NCBI GenBank assembly: GCA_965240325.2
Contig: OZ251248.1
Location: 310,001-374,000 of the forward strand
Length of the DNA: 64,000 nucleotides
Direction: 5' to 3'
From: Rebecca billardiae RCC1528
Taxonomy: Eukaryota > Haptophyta
The notes beneath the pieces were generated by a model. The model searched no databases, was not told the origin of the DNA, and saw only the letters and a program-made list of their open reading frames with translations. The position numbers and the translations under genes were made by a program. Positions 45,975 through 57,239 of the stretch are shown in pieces; position 1 is the first letter of the stretch, and each line of letters opens with the position of its first letter.

Positions 45975-46837
45975 GCCGATACACACCCGGCCGCTCTGCG
46001 CGTGGTGGAACCACGCTCGCAGAGCGGCCGGGGCTAACCTCAGAGATCGGGCCCGTGACGAAACATGGCAGCGCCTCGGGACGCGTGGCCGGCGCTGGGG
46101 GGCGACACGCGTGGTGCTCGTTTGGCGTGGCGCGGCGTCGGACAAGTCGCGCGCTTGGAAGATGGACGCACCTTCACGTTGTTCGGGCACTCCCGCATCA
46201 GGTCCTTGCACGCGCGTCTCTCTGACTCTCGCCGCCCGCGCGGGGCTCGCTTTCACCAGCCGCCCGTGCACCCGCCTCACAATCGAGCCGCTGTAACTCG
46301 TTATGGGCGGGAATGGGCGGGCTCAGACGCATTCTGCGCGGTGGTCTAGTGGTATGTGAGAAGGCTGGATGCGGCCGTTTTCTTGTACAGGCTTGTACAC
46401 ACTCACACGCGTCCACTTGGCTACCAGTGCGCACTGCCTGTCACTGCCTGTGAGCACGCGCTCTGACATCTCGGCTGGGGAGGGATCGGCATGCCGGTGT
46501 CATGACGAGCCCGGGCACACGGAACTTATCGTCTACTCCCAAGCCGCGCGCACCTGGCTGGAAGTGGCTGGCGAGCAAGTTGGAACCGAATGCAATCATG
46601 ATGGCACTCTACAGCTCTGCTCACAGCCTTGTCAGTGCGAGCACGACGGGAACGCCGTACGCGAGGCGAGGCGGCGCAATGAAGCGCGCCCCGATGGCGG
46701 AGAGCTCACCAACATGATCGAAGAGCCCGCCCGCACCCTCAGGCGTGGCCGCGGGGCGCGCGTCCGGGACCGCCTCACCCCGGCCGCTCTGCGAGCATGG
46801 GTTCCCCATGCGCAGAGCGTATGGGTGTGTATCGGCC
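45975..46837. mobile_element. 863-bp foldback / MITE-like element
   Basis: The left end GGCCGATACACACCC is mirrored at the right end, with ATGGGTGTGTATCGGCC ending at 46837. Next to each end lies a long hairpin. On the left, GGCCGCTCTGCG and CGCAGAGCGGCC flank an inner CGTGGT/ACCACG stem (45989-46030). The right-hand hairpin at ~46783-46818 is its inverted counterpart. Flanks carry imperfect 10-bp direct repeats, ATAGACCCTG (45965-45974) and ATAGACCTTG (46842-46851), as expected of a target-site duplication, though four bases (AGTT) intervene on the right. No transposase was found. Inside, 46337-46356 resembles a tRNA A-box region but no B-box follows. Confidence 0.65.
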
Positions 46838-47141
46838 AGTTATAGACCTTGCCGCGGCGTATCAGGGTTGAAACTTGAATTCAATAAATACTTGAAGGGT
46901 GTTGTAGTAGTAGCGGCCTCAAAGTTGCTCAATGATGAGAGCGAGGTAAAGGCCCAAGCAGACGCGCAGTTGATGAGTTCCGGGCGCAAGGACAGTCCCA
47001 AACCTGCCACGAGCTCTCGAGAACTAGCTCCGTCAGCCTGAATTGCCGGAGCTCGCCTCCGGGATTGTCCATTGCCGGAACGCCAACGCAACGACTGGGT
47101 CAGGAAACCCCGCCCTGAATCGCCTCCGCTCACCTGCCAGC
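46838..47141. other. Upstream region of the GATase2-SIS gene
   Basis: 304 bases of mixed composition between the element and the next start codon, including the right-hand ATAGACCTTG copy and an AT-richer patch at 46865-46935. Presumed promoter; no motif recognised. Confidence 0.45.
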
Positions 47142-50100
47142 ATGTGCGGCAACCTCGGCCTCCTCCTCGCGATCGACGCGCGTGGGAAGCTCGTGATCAC
47201 GATCGTGCCCACGAATGGCGGCGCCCCACCCCCCGTCGCGCTCAAGAAGCCGGCGGAGGTGCTCCGCGAGATGGTCGCCGCGACTGAGATCCGAGGCGGA
47301 CAGGCGGGCGGCATCTCGGCGTTCGAGTTCTCGCGCAAGCCTGGGGCGGCGCCGACGGTTGGGCGCGTGCGCGCGATCGCTCGCAAGTACGCCGCCCGCC
47401 CCCTCGCGCGCGTTCTCCGCACACGCGCGCCCGTCGCCGCCGCCGTCCCAACGGGCTGCGCATGATTGTGCGCGTGCGTGCGCTCCTGCCGGTCGCGCCG
47501 CCGTGCCGGTCGCGCCGCCGTGCGCGCGCAGGCGCTACCCGCTCGCCGACGACCTCTCGCGGATGTTCGCGCGGCAGTGCCCGTCCGGGACGTCGCGCAA
47601 CGCGTCGTGCCTCTCCGTCGTCGGGCACACGCGCTTCGCCACGGGCTCGGCGAACAAGCTGCCCGAGCTCCACCCGTGAGTGCCCTGCGCGCTCGGCGCG
47701 TCAAGCCCAGACTGCGCTTGCTCACCCCAGCGCTGCGCAGCTCTCTCCCAGCCTGGAGGCCGCGAGCCGGCCGCGCGGCGCGGGCGCGGGGTGCCGCCCG
47801 GTCGGCGCGCGCGCACCTCGCGCGAGGCGGCGTGCACTCACGCGGTGTGCCCCCCGCCCCCCCCCCCGCGCCGCCGCACCGCGCACCGCGCCCCCGTCCG
47901 CGCGCGCACGCGCGCGCGCTCGCCAGTCACGACTGGGGCCACTCCGGCTACGGCGGCGAGCGCCGCGCGTTCCCGGCGGAGCGCGTGTGGCGCTGGTCGG
48001 AGGAGGCGCGCGCTCTCGTGCCCGAGACGCTGCGCGTCGGCGTGCACCTCTCGCACAACGGCGACTTCGACGCGCTCGAGGCGTACGCAAGTTCGGCCGG
48101 TCTCATGCTGAACGGCGAGCTCGGCCTGTGGCTCGAGCGCGCGCTGCACACGCCCAACTCGACGACGGGCGACTCGCCGAAGCTGGCCGGGCTGCTGCAG
48201 CTGCTCCGGGTGCAGGGGCGCTGGGGCGCGGCGGCGCGCCTCGCGTACCTCCGCGTCGTCTGCCGGCTGCCAACCGACGTGAGCGGCGGGCAACCGCTCA
48301 CTAAGGCCGCGCCCAACACTTGCCCAAAGCCAGCGCATTGGGAGCGCCAGTGGGCGCCGCTGTTCGAGGCGGCGTGGGCGGAGCACGGCGCGGCGGTGCT
48401 GCGGCCGGTGGAGAGCGGCGCGTCGACGGCGGGCGCGTCGCGCGGCAGCCGCGGCGGCAGCGTGCCGCGCCGCGGCAGCGCCGCAACCGCCGGCGGCGCC
48501 ACCAGCGCCACCGGCGGCGCCACGCGCTACTCGATCGACCTGGGCGGAGCGCGCGCCCTGCGGGACGCGCTGGTCGCCAGGCTGCGCCCGGACGAGCGCG
48601 AGGCGGTGCACCCGGGCGCGGGCGGGTGGGACGAGGGGACGGTGCTGGCGTTCGTGCACCACACGATCCGCGGCTTCCTGCGCGCCGACCTGACGGGCGC
48701 GCTCACCGAGGCTCTCAGCCGCGCGCACGGCTCGTTTGGCGTGCAGGCGCATTGCACGCTGGAACCGGGGGTGGTGGTGTTGGGTTGCAAGGGGCAGCCG
48801 ATGGGCGTCGCCTTCTCCGACACGCTGCCGCTCGTGCTCTTCGGCTCGGAGGCGGCCGCGCTGCACGTCGCGGTCACGGCGGACGGCCAGCCGCTCGGCC
48901 GGCAGCTCGACCTCGACGAGTCCGGGGAAATAGTTCGGCTCGGCCCGCCGAGCGCCCTGCACCACGGCACGTTCACGCGCGGCGGCGCCGCGCGCCACCA
49001 GCGGCACGGCGGCGCGGCCGCGGCCGCCGCTGCCGCCGGCGGCGGCGGCGGCGCGGCGGCGGGCTCGCGCGGCTCGGCGGCCGCGCCGCCGCCTGCGTTC
49101 GGCCTCGTCCTCGGCGGCGGCCACCTCACGCTGCGCGCGTACTCTCTCGTGCGCTCGGTCGAGTCGTCAGCCGCCGAGCTCGAGCTGCGCGCTGGCACGA
49201 TCGGCGCGCCGACGCCGCGCTTCGAGCCGCGCGCCGACCTCGTCGCGCACGACCTGGCGGAGACGCCGCGCGTGCTGCGCGAGATCGACGACGACTGGTC
49301 GGCGGACGGCGGCAGCGTCGCCGGCGGCTCGCGCGGCGGCGGCGGCGGCGGCGGCGCGGCCTCGCCCAACCTCGCCGCCGCGACTGAGCTCGCGCGCCTG
49401 CTGCTGCATCGCATGGAGGTGCGGCGCTCGGCGCGGATGGACACGGTGGACCTGCTGATCGGCGGCGTGGAGAGCTCGCTGTGGCTCGCGCAGCAGTTCG
49501 CGGCGGACATGCGCGCCGTCTTCCCCTCGCTCACCGTCAAGTGCGTCTCGACCAACAAGCTGCTCGGAATCTCGGGATTTTCTCCGCGAAGAACCTTTTT
49601 CGCCGGCACGGAGCGGGTGACGGTCGAGCAGATCGCGGACGCGGCGGTCCTGCTGATCTCGCAGTCCGGGCAGACGTTCCCCACGCTGCACGCGACGCGG
49701 CTGCTCGCCTCGCTCGCGCCGGAGCGCGTCTGGCTGCTCACCGGCACGGCCGGCTCCAAGATGGCGAAGGCCCTCGCCGCCGGCATGCACGCGCGCGGCC
49801 GGCGGCTTGAGCCTCGGGTGCTGCTCACTGGCTCCGGGCACAGGCCTGCCGAGCCGTCGTCGCTCGCCGTGGCGGCGATGCACCACACGCTGACGCACCT
49901 GCTGCTGCACGTCGCGACGTACGTGCGCAACACCGCACCCGGCTCGAGGCTCGTTCAGCCGTGGGAGAAGGAGGAGGAGGCGGAGGAGGCGGACGGCGCG
50001 CGCGGCGCGGACGCGTCGGCGGGCGCAGCGCTCGGCGCGCGCGCGCACCCCCTGGGCGCGGCGGGCGCGGTGGCAGCCGGCGCGGCGGGCGGAGTGCTCG

Positions 50101-50252
50101 GGGCGCACGGGGCGTCCAGCGCTCGCGCTGACGGACTCGGCGAGCCGCCGCAGCCCATCGCTGCCGCCGCGGGCGCGAGCGCGCACGCCGGCGCGCCGGC
50201 CGTCGGCCGCGCCGCGGACCCCGCCGCCACCGGCGGCGCGGCGGCCGCCGCT

Positions 50253-50305
<53 letters not shown>

Positions 50306-53213
50306 GCCGGGGCTGGAGCTGGGAGCCGTCCACCTGGCCCACACGTCGCTGGCGCAGCGGGCGCCCGCGCTGGGCTCGCAGCTGCTCGGCAGCAGCGACG
50401 GCGAGGACGACGCGTGCAGCGTGAGCACCGCCCCGCCCTCCTCCTCGGCGGCGCCTGTGGGCGACGACTCGACGCTGTCGCTGCCCACCAGTGTCGCAGT
50501 GGGCGCGGACGGTGCCGCAGTGGGCGCGGACGGCGCCGCGGCGGGCGCAGACGGCGCCACGGCGGGCGCGGACGCGCCGAACGCCGCAGCGGGCGCGGAG
50601 GGCGCCGCGCCCGGCGCAGAGCACGTGCTCCCCGCGTCCTCGGCGGTGGGAAGCACCGCCAGCCTCGCCCACGCCCCCACCAGCACGGCTGCGGCCGACG
50701 GCGGCGGCTCGGCCAATCAGAGGCCGTGGATGCGTGGGCTTGATTGCGTGCGGAGCGCGCGCGGCCTGCCTCCGCACGACTCGGCCGCCGACGACGCGCG
50801 CGCCGCGGCCGACGCCGTCGGCTCGGAGCGCGCGGCAGCAGCTGCCGCCAAGCCCGCGACGTCGGTAGGCGCGGCGGCGGACGACCGCCTCCCTCTCCCA
50901 GCCGCCGCGCTGCGCGCTGCGGCAGCCGGGTCAGAGCCGGCCGCGCCGCCACACGCCGACGCCTCGGCGGCTCACGCGGCCGCGGCTGCGGCTGCGGCGC
51001 CGGCGAGCCCGGAGCCGCAGGGCGGCGCCGGGCAGCCCGGCGGGCTGCTCGCGGGCGCGAAGGCGGAGAGCGCGCCACTGCTGCGCGTGCACACCGACGC
51101 CACCGGCGTCAGCAGCGGCGAGGAGCAGCAGCACACGTCGGGCGCTCTGATCGAGCGGCCCGGCGCGCAGCGCGGCGCCGGCGCGGCGCGCAAGGCCAAG
51201 CCGGCGGCGCGGCACCGGCGCTCGGCGCTCGACTCTCGCGAGCTGCTCATCCGGCTGTCGGACGGGTGCATCGCCGACCTGCGGCTGATGGTGTCGACGT
51301 GCGTCGTGCCCAACCTCGAGACCATCGTCGGCGTCGACAGCGACGGCCGACCCCTCGCGCCTGCCGCCGGCGCCGCGCGCGGCGGGAACGGCGCGCGCGG
51401 GCCCTGGTCAGCGTGCTCGGCGCTCGGCGCGGCGGCGGGCTGCGCGCCGCGCGCGCCCTACCCGGCCGCGCAGGAGTCGCACGGCAGCACGAACCCGCGG
51501 ATGCGCGCGCGCGTGCACCGCTGGCTCAGCGGCAGCACGGGCGGCAGCGGCGCCGACCCCGAGTACGGCTCGGCGCGCGAGCCGGCGGCGGTCGCGGGCG
51601 TGCAGCCCCACGACGCGCTCGTGGCGCAGGGCCGCGCGTGGGCGGCGCACGTGCGCGAGCCGTGGCGCGCGCTCTGCCTCACCGGCGCGTACGTGCTCTT
51701 CTCGGTGACCCTCGGCGTGCCGGTCGTCTCGCTGCTCGCGCGGCTCGCGCTGCGCGCCGCCGGGCTCCCCGCCGCCTCCCTCGGCTGGTCCCTCGACGCG
51801 CCTCTCTCGCAGTCGGGGCAGCCAGCCGCCATCATCGCGCTCGGCTTTGTCGCGCGGCTCGCCGACGCCTTGATCTACATCTACTGCGCCAAGCTGCTCA
51901 CCTGGGGCCTGCGGCTGGCGGAGGGGCGGCCGCTGTGGGCGCGGATGGGCAAGCGGACGCTCGTGATCGTGGACACGCCGACCAACCACCAGATGCTCGA
52001 GGCCTTCTGCTCCAAGCTCTTCGCGCTCTCCTACTCGTTTGCGTCGGTGGACGTGCACGGCGCGAACGGCGTCGATCGTGAGTCGCTCGCTCGCGCGCGG
52101 CGCGCGCGCGCACGGCGGCGCGGCGCGCGCGCGCGCGCACGGCGGCGCGGGGCGGGGAATGCCGCGCGCCCCGGGCGCGCCGAGCGCGGCATGGCCGGCC
52201 ATCCGACTGAGCCCTGCCGCGCCCGCCGCCCGCCGCGCCGCGCAGACTTTGTCCACCGCTTCACGCACCGCGTGGCGCGCGGCGTGCTGGTCGCGGTCGG
52301 CCGGCCGGACGGGCGGCTGTGCTGCCTCGCGAAGACGGAGGCGTCGCTCCTGCTCGCGTGCAAGCAGGCGGCCTTCATCCAGAACCCCGCGTACTCCATG
52401 CGCAACGACTCGGGCAACGCCGCCGAGATCGTCTCCGTCGGGCACAACCCCTTCCACCCGTCTGGGATCGTGACGCACATCCCGCTGCCGTCGCGCGGCC
52501 GGCGTCGGTTCGTCGACGAGCTCGTGTACGAGCGGCTGAACGTGGTGCAGGGCGAGCTCACGGCGAAGCCCGCGCGGATGCTCAGCGCGATCACCACCAA
52601 GATGATCACGAGCATCACCGCGCAGGGCTACGCGAGCCTCGCGCGCGGCGGCGTGCGCGGCATGGAGCAGTCGATCCTGTACCACGTCTTCCGCGAGCTG
52701 CCGATGGGCGCGCACTTCATCCCGATGGACGAGCGCGCGCGGCCGCACCGCTCGGCCGAGCAGGTCGGCGCGGCGCACCTCGCGCGCGCGCACGTCAAGG
52801 GGCTGCCGGCGGCGCGCAAGCGCGCGCTGCTCGACCTCGCCGCGAGCGAGCGCGGCGCGAGCGACGACCCGGCCGTGCGGCTCGCGTTCGCCGCCAAGCT
52901 CGACGCGCGCACGCACGAGATCCAGGACCGGCAGATCATCCTGCAGCACTTCTACGAGTGCCGCATCGCCGCGCTCGAGCGGTACGTGAGCTTCTGCGTC
53001 ATCTTCCACGCGATGGCCGCCGAGAGCGCGCGGCCGTGGCTCCGCCGGGCGTGGAACCCCGCGCGCTCGCAGTCCAACCTGCGCGTCGCGACGACGGCGT
53101 CGCCCGTGTCCGCGTCGGACGCGCACTCCGACAGCGAGCGCGTCTTCGCCGAGGCGGTCGTTCGGCGCAGGGGCGTCGCCACCAAGCTGCGCGGCATCAG
53201 CTCGCACTTCTGA
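47142..53213 (+). CDS. GlmS-like membrane protein: glutamine amidotransferase (class II) plus SIS domain
   Basis: Four exons join in frame: 47142-47362, 47532-47675, 47927-52077, 52246-53213; 1827 residues. It starts MCGNLGLLLAIDA: Cys2 would be the N-terminal nucleophile after Met removal, as in class II glutamine amidotransferases. GHTRFATGS and HLSHNGDF supply other signature positions. A sugar-isomerase (SIS) domain follows (~620-745) with LLISQSGQTFPT near 702. This pairing is the glucosamine-6-phosphate synthase plan, but the protein is about three times the usual ~600-700 residues: a long low-complexity insert includes a poly-Ala run (~893-915), two likely membrane helices lie at ~1375-1400 and ~1424-1450, and the conserved-looking C-terminus (~1460-1827) is unidentified. 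Only one SIS half is clear. Intron 1 needs a GC donor (47363) to keep frame. Hexosamine synthesis or glutamine-dependent sugar-phosphate sensing are possible roles; neither is shown. Confidence 0.75.
50240..50306. repeat. (GCC)n run encoding poly-Ala
   Basis: A trinucleotide run of about twenty GCC/GCT codons inside the third exon of the GATase2-SIS gene, in a disordered linker. Confidence 0.9.
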
Positions 53214-53952
53214 GGCGCAGTCGCAGCGCGCGGGCGCACACTGGCAGCGACGTCAGTTTCATGAGCGCGCGGTCGCGTGGACGTGGCAATCCGCCAATCG
53301 GCATAGTCCGTCTGGTGGGTAATGGTCTGCATGCAATTTGTGCAGAGCTCTCACTCAGCTCGGCCGCTCAAAGAAGCCGAGGCGGGTTGTTGATGACTAT
53401 AATGTGGGTATCCCTCGTACGTCGTTGATATTGGTATGATAGATACCGGTTGGCAGGCGCCCGAAATCGGCGACTCTTTTGTAACGAGCTTTATCTAAGC
53501 CTGTTCGCGCAGATTTCGATTATTCGAAAAGAATGGATCGATGTTTCAGGCGATGATTGGTTGGATTGATTGCCACCCGCCATCGTTTGCCGCGAACATG
53601 CGGGTAATACTGGGAGAATGCCTCAATTTCAGGCCGAGCCGTCCTAAATTCGAACTGATGAATAAGAGCACATTTGGCGCGTGTCGTCAATGTTGGGAGT
53701 AAATAAGAACTCCCGCCAAACTTGATTGGTGATCGGCGAAGTTCGCTCACGAGCCGGCTATCTAAAGTATTGACGGACGCAGATGACGGACGCGTACATC
53801 CGAGTCGCAGCTCAACCTCGCCCCAACCGCTCGGCCGCTGAGAGTAACTTTGGTGCGGTCGTCAACGGAGACCGCGCGAGCTGCCGCTCGCCTGAGTGCC
53901 CACAGAGCCTCGAACTTCCGCGCGCCCAAGCCGTCACCTTCGTCGCAGCACC
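53214..53952. other. Intergenic between the two glutamine-related genes
   Basis: 739 bases. The middle (53390-53780) is clearly less GC-rich than the genes. No coding frame with a domain, no RNA gene and no repeat was recognised. It should contain the promoter of the MHYT-glutaminase gene, whose ATG is at 53953. Confidence 0.55.
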
Positions 53953-56876
53953 ATGGCTGAGTGCATTGGCGTGCCGCTTACCCAAGAGTGGTCCGGGTGA
54001 GCGCTGTCGAGCGACGCGCGCCATCGTCGCGCCGCCAGCCGCGATTGCGCGGCCTGAGGGCTAGTCGTGACTGATCGGTCGCCGTGCGCTCGCGGGACCG
54101 ACTGCGCCGCAGCGATTTCATCGGCGTGGGCTACTTCGCCAGCGTCTTCGGCGCCTTCGTCGGGCTGAGCACGATCACGTACGCGCTCACCGTCCTCAAG
54201 CACCCCGCGTTTGCGCACTGGTTCTACGTGTTCGTCGCGTCGTCGGGGATGTCGATCGGAGGCAGCTCGATCTGGACGATGCACTTCGTCGGTGCGCGCA
54301 CGAGCGCGCGCGCGCCGTTCGCGCGCCGTGACTGCTCGCCGTGCGCTGCCCCACGGCACGTGCTCCCAACACTGACGCAACGCCAAGTGGCTCGCGCGGC
54401 ACGCGTGCGCCCCCGCTCGCCTGGCTGCAGGTATGAGGGCGCTCACGGTCGTCCGCTGCGATGGCGTCCCTGTACCCAAGAAGTACAACGTCGTGCTCAC
54501 AGTCATCTCGCTGGTCGCCGCGGTCGTAATCGGCGCCTTCTGCATGTACCTCGTCATGCCGATGAAGCCTGCCAAGCAGGACGGCGATCCCGAGGCTGCC
54601 GAGAAGGTGAAGCGGCGCACTGACAAGCTGGAGTACTGGCCGACGCCGTTCACGTTCCGCGGCACGATCGTGAAGATCGTCAAGTTCGACCTGCTGCGCT
54701 TCGCCGGCGCGACGTTGACGCTCATGGTGGGCGTGTGCGTGATGCACTACATGGTGCGCGCCGTGCGCGAGACCGCACGTCCCTTGACCTCCGACCCGCG
54801 CGCGCACTCCCGCCTCGGCTCGCGCCACCCTTCCTTCTTCCGACCGGCCTAATCTTTCCCCGTTCGCCCACCACCCGCCCGCCTGCCCGCCCGCCTGCGG
54901 CTCACCAGGGCATGATCGCGCAGCAGGGTCCGTACGTCAAGCACTTCTCACCCGGCGTGATCACCGCCTCCGCCGTGATCGCGCTCGTCGCGTCCGCCGC
55001 CGGCCTCTTCATCGTCGTGCAGGTGGCCGTGATGGGCCAGGTCAACTCGATCGGCCCGCGCGCGGTCGCGGCCGTGATCATCGGCGTCGCGGTGAACGCG
55101 ATGCACTACACCGGCATGTTCTCCGCGACGTACGTGTACACGGGCGACGACACGAGCTCGCTCACCCACGGCTTCGGCCCGGCGATGTCCGTCGACCCGC
55201 TCGTGGTGTGCATCACCTCGCTCACCGTCGGCATCATGCAGCTGGTCGTGTGCCAGCATTACTCGGAGAAGCTGTACGTGCGGCAGCAGGCGATCAACGA
55301 CGCGCTCGCGCGCAAGCTGCCCAAGGACGTGGGCGAGAAGCTCAAGCAGATCTATGACGCGGTGCTGCCCAACGACGGCGGCGCCGTCGCCAACTACATC
55401 CCCGAGCTCGCCGCAGCCGACCCGAACCGTTTCGGGATCGTGATCTGCGACGTGAACGGGGAGGTCCACGCGGTGGGCGACTCGACCGAGCCGGTCACGA
55501 TCCAGTCGTGCTGCAAGCCGATGCTGTACATGCTCGCGCTCGAGATGGCCGGGGTCGAGACGGTGTCGGCCAAGATCGGCACGGAGCCTTCCGGCCAGCC
55601 CTTCGACGCGCTCAGCATCGACTCTACCGACAAGGCGTACAACCCGTGCGCGCACTCGCGCGCGCGCCGCGCGCGCGCGCGAGTGCGCGCACGGCCACCG
55701 CCGCGCGACCACCACGCGCACGTCTGACACACTCGCCGCGTGCTCCCCGCGCCGCCGCCGCCTGCCGCGTCGCGCCGCAGCTTCGTGAACGCGGGCGCGA
55801 TCGCGAGCGCGGGCATCCTCCTCTCCACGCCCGGCGGTGCGGAGGACGCCGACGGCGTGTACAGCATCGCAGAGGCGGTGTGCCGAGACATGTCCAAGGA
55901 GGGCGTGCGCCAGCGCCTCGACCGCAAGGTGCTCGCCTCCGAGTCGGAGACGAACTCGAACAACCGGTGGATCGCCGAGGAGCTGGGCAAGAAGAAGATC
56001 GTCGAGGGCAACACGGCCGCCGCGCTCGACGCGTACACGATGGCGTGCTCCATGCTCACGACGGCGGAGGACACCGCGGTGATGGCCGCGACGCTCGCCA
56101 ACGGCGGCCGCAACCCGCTCACCAAGGAGGAGATCTTCGACACCGAGATTGTCGAGCACACGGTGACGGTGATGATGTCGTGCGGCATGTACAACGGCGC
56201 GGGCAAGTGGATCACCGACGTCGGCATCCCGGCCAAGTCGGGCGTCGCCGGCCTCGTGATGGGCGTCGTGCCCGGCGTGTGCGGCATCGGCATCTTCAGC
56301 CCGCGGCTCGACGCGAACGGCAACTCGACGCGCGGCGTCGCGGTCGCCAAGATGGCCTCGGAGCGGCTCGACCTGCATGTGCTCAAGAAGCAGAAGAAGA
56401 AGGGGCCGCTAGGGCTCTCGCCCTCGAAGAACACGCGCCGCACGCAGGACTCGGTCAGCGTCTTCTCATCGCAGGGCAGCGTGGACGTGCACGGCGACTC
56501 CTTCCAGCAGACGCCGCCGAAGCACGGCGGCGGGCTGCGCGTGTCGGCTGAGAACTGGTTGAGCAACATGACCGGCGGCAAGAGCGCCGATCACCTGGCC
56601 GCCGACGACGCGTCGGGCAACGGCGCGCCGAAAGCGCGCTACATGCGCAAGTCGCCGCGGGGGAGCGTCGAGGGCCTCTCGGAATCGACGAGCAGGGCCA
56701 CGAGCCCCGCGTGGACGCCGTCGCGGGCGCATTCGCGGGCGCCCCCGTCGGCTGCGCCGTTGGCGCACGGCGCGCCCGCGGCGGACGCGGTCGTCCATTT
56801 CGGCGCCGCGGATGCGCCGGTGACGACGCGTGTCACGCTGTCGCCGGCTGCGGAGCTGACAGACCTGAACGTCTGA
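53953..56876 (+). CDS. MHYT membrane sensor fused to a glutaminase domain
   Basis: Five exons join in frame: 53953-53996, 54113-54291, 54431-54753, 54909-55645, 55781-56876; 792 residues. The start, MAECIGVPLTQEWSGDF, lies on a tiny first exon. The frame of exon 2 has no ATG of its own, and joining at the GGGTGAGC donor is in phase. The N-terminal half holds the MHYT domain, a multi-helix membrane sensor proposed to bind metal and sense O2, CO or NO. All three motifs are present: MHFVGM (71-76), MHYMGM (179-184), MHYTGM (247-252). The first two form only after splicing. Residues ~330-630 form a beta-lactamase-fold glutaminase: IPELA, the QSCCK nucleophile region (Ser382, Lys385 of SxxK), EPSGQPFDA, and KAYNPFVNAGAIAS, again completed by splicing. 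It would hydrolyse glutamine to glutamate and ammonia. The Ser-rich tail (~630-792) looks disordered. Confidence 0.88.
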
Positions 56877-57239
56877 GCGGCCTGCATCCGGGGCCTGCTC
56901 TGCCATGCTGCCCATGTGCGTCATCGTGTATGTCTTCCGCCGATCTGCCAGCCGCCTGATGTCTGACGAATGAAATGCGCAACCTGTCGACTGCGCGCTG
57001 CTGCGGTCATTGTCTGCTACGTTGTACAGTTTACTAAGAATAAGAGACGCACACAGCTCAGGCAGGCGAGATTGACGCCCGCCAACTGTCACCGCCCATG
57101 AAGCCGTCGCCGATGGTAGCGCCGCCGGAAAAAACAGTATGGATACAGTGGACTGTGCTGACGAAAGACTGACATTGTTCATCTCGCGCGCGGAGGGCGG
57201 GCGGCCCCGCGCCGGCGGGGCGCCGAAGCGACCGGCGCG
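56877..57239. other. Intergenic
   Basis: 363 bases between two plus-strand genes; lower GC at 56955-57050. No specific regulatory element recognised. Confidence 0.55.

Noticed and set aside
46337-46410. tRNA-Gly/Glu-like start (GGTGGTCTAGTGGTATG)
   Set aside because: Only an A-box-like stretch is present; there is no acceptor-stem pairing, anticodon arm or GGTTCRA B-box downstream. At most a tRNA-derived remnant.
54084-54112. Starting the MHYT protein at the in-frame GTG at 54084
   Set aside because: There is no ATG in that frame. A GT donor at 53997 and an acceptor at 54112 join an ATG exon in phase and give a better N-terminus.
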